From: Nocardia arizonensis
GTDB lineage: Bacteria > Actinomycetota > Actinomycetes > Mycobacteriales > Mycobacteriaceae
Reading direction: 5' to 3'
DNA length: 64,000 nucleotides
Assembly: GCF_001310275.1 (NCBI RefSeq)
Contig: NZ_LGYZ01000014.1
Span: forward strand, 1 to 64,000
Below the pieces are notes generated by a model that did no database searches, was not told where the DNA came from, and worked only from the letters and a program-made list of their open reading frames with translations. This document shows, piece after piece, positions 53,921-64,000 of the stretch. The position numbers were made by a program, and so were the translations under genes. Within the stretch, counting starts at the first letter, position 1; each line of letters starts with the position of its first letter.

Positions 53921-54547
53921 GTGCAGTTGATACTCGTTCGCCATGCTCAGCCGCTACGGATCGACAACGCCGCGGCCGGGCCCGCCGATCCGCGGCTGTC
54001 GGAAATCGGTATGGAGCAAGCGAAACGAGTGCCCGCGGCCCTGAGTCGGCACCGCGTCACCCGGGTGCTCAGCAGTCCGCAGCGCCGCGCGCGCGAAACC
54101 GCCGAACCCACCGCCGCCGAACTGGGTCTCGCGCTCGAGGTCATCGATGACCTGGCCGAATACGATCGCGACCTGCCCGCCTATATTCCCATCGAGGACG
54201 CCAAAACCGAATTCCGGGCCGCCTACGACCGGATCAAGGCGGGCTACCTACCCGAACAGATCGACGGTCCGGCCTTCGCCACGCGGGTGCGCGACGCGGT
54301 CACCGAGATAGCGGCCACCACCGATCCGGCCGACACCGTGGTGGCCTTCGCCCACGGCGGGGTGATCAACGTCCTGCTCCAGGACGTGCTCGAACTGGCC
54401 CGGCCGCTGACCTTTCCGATCGACTACGGGTCCATCACCCGAATCCTGTTCTCCCGCACCGGGCGGCGCACCGCCGCCACGGTCAACGAGAACGGCCACG
54501 TGTGGGATCTGCTGCCGCGCAATATCGCCGCGGGGCGGGCAGGCTGA
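53921..54547 (+). CDS. Histidine phosphatase family protein
   Basis: 208 residues from GTG 53921. LILVRHAQPLR carries the catalytic RHA His; ARETAEPTA, AEYDRDLPAY and VVAFAHGGVINVLL with the second His complete the branch-1 fold. RHA in place of RHG is common among small actinobacterial members. Substrate unknown. It is separated from HxlR by 56 bases on the same strand. Confidence 0.85.
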   Translation: MQLILVRHAQPLRIDNAAAGPADPRLSEIGMEQAKRVPAALSRHRVTRVLSSPQRRARETAEPTAAELGLALEVIDDLAEYDRDLPAYIPIEDAKTEFRAAYDRIKAGYLPEQIDGPAFATRVRDAVTEIAATTDPADTVVAFAHGGVINVLLQDVLELARPLTFPIDYGSITRILFSRTGRRTAATVNENGHVWDLLPRNIAAGRAG

Positions 54548-54573
54548 CGGCGCACGAGCCACCACCGACACGT

Positions 54574-54611
54574 GAAAGGCCCACCTCCCGTGCCGCGGAG
54601 GTGGGCCTTTC
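54574..54611. terminator. Bidirectional terminator hairpin
   Basis: GAAAGGCCCACCTCC (54574-54588) and GGAGGTGGGCCTTTC (54597-54611) pair perfectly across an 8-base loop. With A-rich 5' and T-rich 3' ends, it serves both the phosphatase and the convergent cutinase gene. Confidence 0.9.
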
Positions 54612-54632
54612 AGCGTCGTACCGGATACCGGA

Positions 54633-55529
54633 TCAGGCCATGCCCGCGATCCAGTTGTGCATCCAGGAGATCGCGGTCTGACCGCCGCCGACGTTGTAGC
54701 TGCCGTAGCGGGTGTGCGACTGCGAACGGTAGAAACGCTCGAGATCCTTGGCGCGCTGCTCGTTCGCCGAATCGGTGAGCTGCGACTGGAGCACGGGCAC
54801 ACCGCCGTTGGCCATCAGATCGTTGAGGATGGCGCCCGCCTCGATCTGGTAGCGCCAGACATTGGCCGGATTGGCGTCCGAACTCTGGGCAAGGAAGCCC
54901 GCGAACCGGGTGACGAAATCGTCGTCGGCGGTGGCGCAGTACAGATCGTCGACCGCGCAGATGGTGCGGGTGCGATCGCTGACCCAACCGAATCCGCCGA
55001 CCCGGGGACCGCCGGCGCCCGCGCCGCCCGCGGGCGGGCCGACCTGAACATCGGTGGGCGAGCGACGCGGATCGGAGATCAGCCCGACACCCGCGATGCG
55101 CTCGGGACGGATCGGGCCGACGCCGGTGCCGATCTCGGCGGCCAGGTCGCCCGCGGCGTCCGCGCCCTGGCTGTAGCCGACGAGCGCGATATCGGTGCCG
55201 CCGCAACGCTGGGCCATCGCGGTGACCAGACCGCGCGCGTTGTCGGTCGCCTCCTTCTTGGAAGCGCCGTACACGTCGCCTTCCCAGGGAAACGCGGTGG
55301 CCGCGTAGGTCACGTAGTCGACGTCGACGGACCGGGGGAGATTGTTGGTGACACCTGCCAGCATGCCGGGCTGCGGAGTCTTCTCGTGACCCGTCTCCCA
55401 GGTTCCGGGGACGGCTACGACGTATAGGCTCGGGCAACTGTCCGCCACCGCGGACGCGCCGGCGAACACCAGACCCGACGCCACTGCCGCTGACGCGCCG
55501 AGAGCCGCGACAACCTTCTTCAACCGCAT
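54633..55529 (-). CDS. Secreted cutinase-family esterase
   Basis: 298 residues; ATG 55529 has GGAG five bases upstream. A signal peptide (about 1-30, cut after ASAVA) is followed by SCPSLYVVAVPGTWE, the cutinase opening. The nucleophile elbow is GYSQGA. Asp in CAVDDLYC and His in SQSHTRYG complete the triad, and Cys pairs bracket it. A Gly/Pro-rich insert lies near 175-190. In mycolic-acid bacteria such enzymes cut polyester, triacylglycerol or phospholipid and act at the cell surface. Confidence 0.92.
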   Translation of the reverse strand: MRLKKVVAALGASAAVASGLVFAGASAVADSCPSLYVVAVPGTWETGHEKTPQPGMLAGVTNNLPRSVDVDYVTYAATAFPWEGDVYGASKKEATDNARGLVTAMAQRCGGTDIALVGYSQGADAAGDLAAEIGTGVGPIRPERIAGVGLISDPRRSPTDVQVGPPAGGAGAGGPRVGGFGWVSDRTRTICAVDDLYCATADDDFVTRFAGFLAQSSDANPANVWRYQIEAGAILNDLMANGGVPVLQSQLTDSANEQRAKDLERFYRSQSHTRYGSYNVGGGQTAISWMHNWIAGMA

Positions 55530-55961
55530 ACTGCTCCAGTTCGAACTGTGCCCCGGGGGAGCAATTCCGACACGTTTGCCGCTAACCATGCTGAACACGA
55601 CGGATGACCTTCCAGTGCACAGACGGTTAACTGAAGTTACCCAAATGCGCGTATGCGACTGACTCACATCCCACAAGTCCGGCGCCGCGCCGCTGATCAC
55701 AATAGAGCCACGGCCGCGCGGACGCCATACGAACAGGCCGGACACGTCGCGATAGTTCCGGCGACGGCCGTGTCCGCACCGATCGCCGAGTGATGCTGCG
55801 CGAGTCCGACTTCCGGCCCGATCCGCCACACCGGATGCGAGGCGCGCACGCGCCCGACGCTGATTCGGACAAATCCGCGCGCGCGTAATAAGAGCGATCG
55901 CCTATCACGCGGGTATCTCCGTCGCACGATCCGCGCGTGTACCGACCCTCGCGGATATACG
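55530..55961. other. Gene-free stretch between cutinase and gltD
   Basis: No frame here has a ribosome binding site or family match on either strand. It should hold the cutinase promoter at its left end. A run of CG-rich dinucleotides (cgcgcgcgcg near 55880) is the only visible pattern. Confidence 0.5.
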
Positions 55962-55962
55962 A

Positions 55963-56001
55963 AAAAGGCGCCCGCGGAACGGATGTCCGCGGGCGCCTTT
56001 T
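55963..56001 (-). terminator. Terminator hairpin of gltBD
   Basis: AAAAGGCGCCCGCGGA (55963-55978) and TCCGCGGGCGCCTTTT (55986-56001) pair perfectly across a 7-base loop, giving a stem with a T-run on each strand. It lies 13 bases beyond the gltD stop. Confidence 0.92.
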
Positions 56002-56013
56002 CCAGGCGGAAGG

Positions 56014-57483
56014 TCAGCGCTGGGCGACCATGGTCGGGGTGATCGGCGCGGGCAGCGCGGTCTCACCCTCCAGGTAGTTGTCCACCGCCGACGCCGCCGC
56101 ACGGCCCTCGGCGATGGCCCACACGATCAGCGACTGACCGCGGCCCATATCGCCCGCGACGAAGACGCCGGGCACATTGGTCGACCAGTTCTTGTCGCGC
56201 TGGACGTTGCCGCGCTGGTCGTAGCCGACGCCGAGATCCTCGAGCAGTCCGCGCTTCTCCGGGCCGACGAAGCCCATCGCCAGCAGCACCAGATCGGCCT
56301 CGAGGGTGAACTCGGTGCCGTCCACCTTCTCGAAACGGCCGCTGACCATCTTGACCTCGTGCGCCTCCAGCCCGGTGACCTTGCCGTCGGCGCCGACGAA
56401 ACGTTCGGTGTTGACGGAGAACACCCGCTCGCCGCCCTCCTCGTGTGCCGAGGAAACCCGGAACATCAGCGGATAGGTCGGCCACGGCGTCGAGTTGGCG
56501 CGCTCCTCCGGCGGACGCGGCATGATCTCGAACTGGTGCACCGACTCCGCGCCCTGGCGGTGCGAGGTGCCAAGACAGTCGGCGCCGGTGTCGCCGCCGC
56601 CGATGATGACGACCTTCTTGCCCTTGGCGTGGATCGGCGGCAGGCCGTCCGCGTCGGTGACATCGTCGCCGAGCTGCACCCGGTTGGCCCACGGCAGGAA
56701 TTCCATGGCCTGGTGGATGCCGTCGAGCTCGCGACCCGGGATCGGCAGATCGCGCGCGATGGTGGCGCCACCGGCGAGGACGACCGCGTCGAACCGCTCG
56801 CGCAGCTGCGCGGCGGTGATGTCGACACCGACGTTCACCCCGGTCTTGAAGATGGTGCCCTCGGCCTCCATCTGCGCCATCCGGCGATCGATGAAGCGCT
56901 TCTCCATCTTGAATTCCGGAATGCCGTAGCGCAGCAGACCGCCGATGCGGTCGGCCCGCTCGAAGACGGTCACGGTGTGGCCCGCGCGGGTCAACTGCTG
57001 GGCGGCGGCCAGACCGGCAGGCCCCGAGCCGACGACGGCGACCTTCTTACCGGTGATGCGCGTCGGGTAAACCGGGGTGACCCAGCCCTCGTCGAAGGCG
57101 TTCTCGATGAGTTCGACCTCGACCTGCTTGATGGTCACCGGGTCCTGGTTGATCCCGAGCACACAGGACGCCTCGCACGGCGCCGGGCACAAGCGACCGG
57201 TGAATTCCGGGAAATTGTTGGTCGCGTGCAGCCGGTCGATTCCCTCTCGCCACTGACCCTTGTAGACCAGGTCATTCCATTCAGGAATCAAATTGCCGAG
57301 CGGGCAACCGTTGTGGCAGAACGGAATTCCGCAGTCCATACAGCGGCTGGCCTGGGTCTGGAGGGTCTCGTGTTCGAAACCGTCCTCATAGACCTCTTTC
57401 CAGTCCAGCAGACGCAGCGGAACGGGTCGGCGCTTCGGCAGTTCCCGCGATGTGTGCTTCAGAAATCCTTGCGGGTCAGCCAC
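56014..57483 (-). CDS. gltD: Glutamate synthase small subunit
   Basis: 489 residues; GTG 57483 has GGAGG seven bases upstream. N-terminal Cys motifs CMDCGIPFCHNGCPLGN and CPAPCEASC hold the low-potential [4Fe-4S] clusters. VVGSGPAGLAAAQQL binds FAD, and VVIIGGGDTGADCLG binds NADPH. It passes electrons from NADPH to GltB for glutamate synthesis from glutamine and 2-oxoglutarate. It is downstream of gltB, with an unusual 36-bp duplication between the genes. Confidence 0.96.
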   Translation of the reverse strand: MADPQGFLKHTSRELPKRRPVPLRLLDWKEVYEDGFEHETLQTQASRCMDCGIPFCHNGCPLGNLIPEWNDLVYKGQWREGIDRLHATNNFPEFTGRLCPAPCEASCVLGINQDPVTIKQVEVELIENAFDEGWVTPVYPTRITGKKVAVVGSGPAGLAAAQQLTRAGHTVTVFERADRIGGLLRYGIPEFKMEKRFIDRRMAQMEAEGTIFKTGVNVGVDITAAQLRERFDAVVLAGGATIARDLPIPGRELDGIHQAMEFLPWANRVQLGDDVTDADGLPPIHAKGKKVVIIGGGDTGADCLGTSHRQGAESVHQFEIMPRPPEERANSTPWPTYPLMFRVSSAHEEGGERVFSVNTERFVGADGKVTGLEAHEVKMVSGRFEKVDGTEFTLEADLVLLAMGFVGPEKRGLLEDLGVGYDQRGNVQRDKNWSTNVPGVFVAGDMGRGQSLIVWAIAEGRAAASAVDNYLEGETALPAPITPTMVAQR

Positions 57484-57520
57484 GAGCAGCCTCCGAACAG
57501 TCACAGCGATTCGTCCACGC

Positions 57521-57572
57521 CACTTCGAGCGTCTTCTCAGCCACGGGCCGCCTCCACACTTCGAGCGTCTTC

Positions 57573-57592
<20 letters not shown>
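57521..57592 (-). repeat. 36-bp perfect tandem duplication at the gltB 3' end
   Basis: CACTTCGAGCGTCTTCTCAG and the following 16 bases to 57556 are repeated exactly at 57557-57592. The copy nearer gltB contains its last codons and stop; the other, in the intergenic gap, repeats them. The repeat adds a copy of the gltB tail ending but does not change the gltB reading frame. Confidence 0.95.
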
Positions 57593-62225
<4,633 letters not shown>

Positions 62226-63382
62226 GCCTCTGCCTTCAAGAAAGTAGGCCTTCGAAGGAAAAAGGGGCCTTTCGTTCGAACGCCTGCGTCAAGACTGTGC
62301 CCGTACGCACCGGAAACCAGCCGCGCTGATGGTCTCTTGTATGGATTGCGGCGCTCGCCCCGGCTCTGTGTGGTCGCGCAAGCCACCTCCTCCGAGCCGG
62401 TGCTCGCACCGCGGGTACAGTCACGTCTCCAGTTGTCCACCCGCTTCTTGCGTTACGTAGTGGGGTGCTCGGAGGTAACGGAACGCTTACACGCTCCTTA
62501 CTTCCGCGCGGGTGCTCGCCCGCTACTCTGGGCACCGACTGGTGAGCCCGAGCGGGCGATGGTGCCGATCATTTTCGTGTTCGGCGTAAGAGCAAACGAT
62601 AAGTCAGGTCCGGGGCCCAACCAACTTAGGTCGTACTAATAAACCGGTCTAGCAGGGCCAATTCTTTCCGTCCTTCACTTGTGCGCGTTTTCCAGTGTAA
62701 AGCAGCGAACGCGCCGGGATCGATCCCCTGGCACCGGGTGCCGCCCAGTGATGATGGACGCCGAGTTCGTTGTCGACAACCGGGTATTCCGGGGGCCGAA
62801 CCGAGGTTCACCTGTGTCGAAAAGGGTTTCCCCGCTGCGGGTGGGGACAAACCACCTGGTGGCGGCTAATCGGAACCCGCGTGCGCGACGCGCTGTCGGA
62901 CACCCCCGTGACAAGGCCGCAATGTATCCGACCGTCCGGGTTCTTTTCCGTCCAGCGGGCGTTCGGCACACATTCAGCAAACCAAAGGCGTGGCATTCGC
63001 CACACGTCCCGTGTCGCGCCGCGACGCGCCGGGGCAGTCCGATCTGAAAGCGATCCGGGCACGCGCGGTCCGGTGCGGAACCCGTTCCCGCCGTCACCGA
63101 GGTCGCGACGACCCCATGGACACCGCCGATTTGCCAGGGAGCGTGACCGGTTTCATACTCGCAGGCGGACGCAGACCGATTTCGGACCCGTTCACGCGCG
63201 ACGCGCCGATCCCTCCGGGCCGTAATTCGCCGGGGCGCCTGTGAGGCTTACCACATACCGCGGCCCATGCTCGGTATGTCGGCCCGCGGCCTGTCACGCT
63301 GTGACAACGAATCCGTGACAGTTTCACGCGCACGCCGGCACGACCAGGGATTCCACCTGGACGGAGAGGATGTGAGAATTCC
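62226..63382. other. Long stretch without a confident gene
   Basis: 1.16 kb upstream of gltB with lower GC than its neighbours. Several short frames (for example 62679-63047 and 63116-63244 on +) lack ribosome binding sites and family resemblance. The left part should hold the gltB promoter and leader. A weak inverted repeat TTAG-N6-CTAA is at 62626-62639. Near 63250-63360 a Pro-free, AT-richer patch probably holds the promoter of the DUF4407 gene. Confidence 0.5.
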
Positions 63383-64000
63383 ATGACGGTCACCGGAGCT
63401 CTCACCTGGCTCGGCGGCGGCCGCTCCGCCGATATCCCCGACGGCCAAGAGCGGTCCGGGTATCTTGTCACCGGCCTCGGTGTCGCGTTGCTGGCCGTGG
63501 TCAGCGCCCTGGTCACCATCCTCGCGCTCACGGCCGCGGACGGTTGGCCCGCCGCCCTGGTCACCGTCCTCGCCGGAGTCGCCGCGCTCGTCACCGGGAC
63601 CACGGGCCGGGCGCTGGCGACCAGGAAGCCCGGCCGCCTCCCCGATCGGCTCGGGCTCGGCGCGCGCATCGCGGTCGCGCTGATCGCGGGCGTCCTGTTG
63701 GCCGAACTCGCGAGCACCGCCCTGACCGGCGGCACCGTCGATCGACTGCTCGACGACAAGGCCCAGCGAGGCGTCGCCACCGCGGCGAGCGTCGTCGCGG
63801 TCGAGGGCGAACTCACCGCCGCCCGCACCGAACGCGCCGCCGCCGCGAGCGCGGTCACCGCGGCCCAGTCCGATATCGATCGCGCGCTGGTCATCGCGCG
63901 CTGCGAATTCAACCCGACGCCGGAATGCCCGCAGACGCGGATCACCGGCGTGCCGGGCCGCGGCCCCGAGGCGCAGACCGCCGATGCCATGCTCGATGAC
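63383..64000 (+). CDS. DUF4407 membrane protein, 3' end outside the window
   Basis: 206 codons from ATG 63383 are present and the frame stays open at the edge. GGAGAGGA lies about a dozen bases upstream, so the start is likely but not certain. The start MTVTGALTWLGGGRSADIP, two helix pairs (about 30-72 and 92-112) and a following long charged Ala/Glu-rich helix (AAASVVAVEGELTAARTE) match DUF4407 proteins, which have a few N-terminal helices and a large coiled-coil loop. Function unknown. Confidence 0.8.
   Translation, partial: MTVTGALTWLGGGRSADIPDGQERSGYLVTGLGVALLAVVSALVTILALTAADGWPAALVTVLAGVAALVTGTTGRALATRKPGRLPDRLGLGARIAVALIAGVLLAELASTALTGGTVDRLLDDKAQRGVATAASVVAVEGELTAARTERAAAASAVTAAQSDIDRALVIARCEFNPTPECPQTRITGVPGRGPEAQTADAMLDD

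Noticed and set aside
62440..62500. GlnR-like sites (GTAAC...) upstream of gltB
   Set aside because: The second half-site does not fit the GTnAC-N6-GnAAC pattern well enough.
63116..63244. 42-codon frame on + (MDTADLPGSVTGFILAGG)
   Set aside because: No ribosome binding site and no resemblance to a known precursor peptide or protein.

Overview
The window is high-GC actinobacterial chromosome and reads as Nocardia or a close mycolic-acid relative. The reasons are a PE/PPE/EspG gene set, a cutinase-type esterase, a two-domain LysX, an IdeR-type iron box, and gene order recalled from Mycobacterium tuberculosis: serS, Rv3835-like, Rv3836-like, phosphoglycerate mutase, pheA, Rv3839-like, LCP protein, glpQ1, sodA, Rv3847-like, rraA, gltD, gltB. 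That order is broken by several insertions. Synteny statements come from memory, not from a search.

Layout. 1-3.7 kb: G/T-rich repeat tract, a CsoR-like promoter, a copper-associated exported protein and a CopA-type P1B ATPase. 3.7-9.2 kb: a small orphan gene, tRNA-Gly(GCC), an AraC-family remnant, a PlsC acyltransferase, a lipoprotein, a metallo-beta-lactamase/Rieske fusion and a DMT transporter. 9.4-13.8 kb: a translationally coupled operon of a HAD phosphatase fused to two IGPD-like (HisB) domains, a HisC-like aminotransferase and a HisD-like dehydrogenase. This covers the last four chemical steps of histidine synthesis, but with altered active sites. 13.8-18.4 kb: MFS transporter, GGDEF/EAL protein, serS. 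18.5-24.6 kb: the Rv3835-pheA block, split by PE-PPE-EspG. 24.7-31.9 kb: IdeR-box DUF2470 gene, a decayed ORF, CPBP protease, LCP ligase, DUF5926, GDPD, DUF4328, rhodanese. 31.9-36.2 kb: DnaA-box cluster, sodA, a manganese riboswitch ahead of a TMEM165/GDT1 transporter, TetR regulator. 36.4-42 kb: SDR, methyltransferase, htpG, RecB-like nuclease. 42.2-47.7 kb: DUF6474, a second copper cluster (YcnI, CopC, CopD), SRPBCC and two DUF5313 proteins, rraA, S4 protein. 47.8-55.5 kb: lysX, a small membrane protein, DHA2 exporter with divergent HxlR regulator, phosphatase, cutinase. 56-62.2 kb: gltD-gltB. 62.2-63.4 kb: no confident gene. From 63.4 kb: a DUF4407 protein cut by the window edge.

How genes work together. 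Copper handling appears twice (efflux at 0.4-3.7 kb; periplasmic CopC/CopD at 43-45.6 kb). Metal control is also seen as an iron box at 24.67 kb and a Mn riboswitch at 34.6 kb. Cell-envelope genes recur (PlsC, LCP, LysX, GDPD, cutinase, PE/PPE). The most novel system is the 9.4-13.8 kb operon: a dehydratase-like, an aminotransferase, a phosphatase and a dehydrogenase that together could turn a glycerol-phosphate side chain into an alpha-amino acid. Substitutions in the HisB-like and HisD-like proteins suggest a substrate other than the histidine intermediates.
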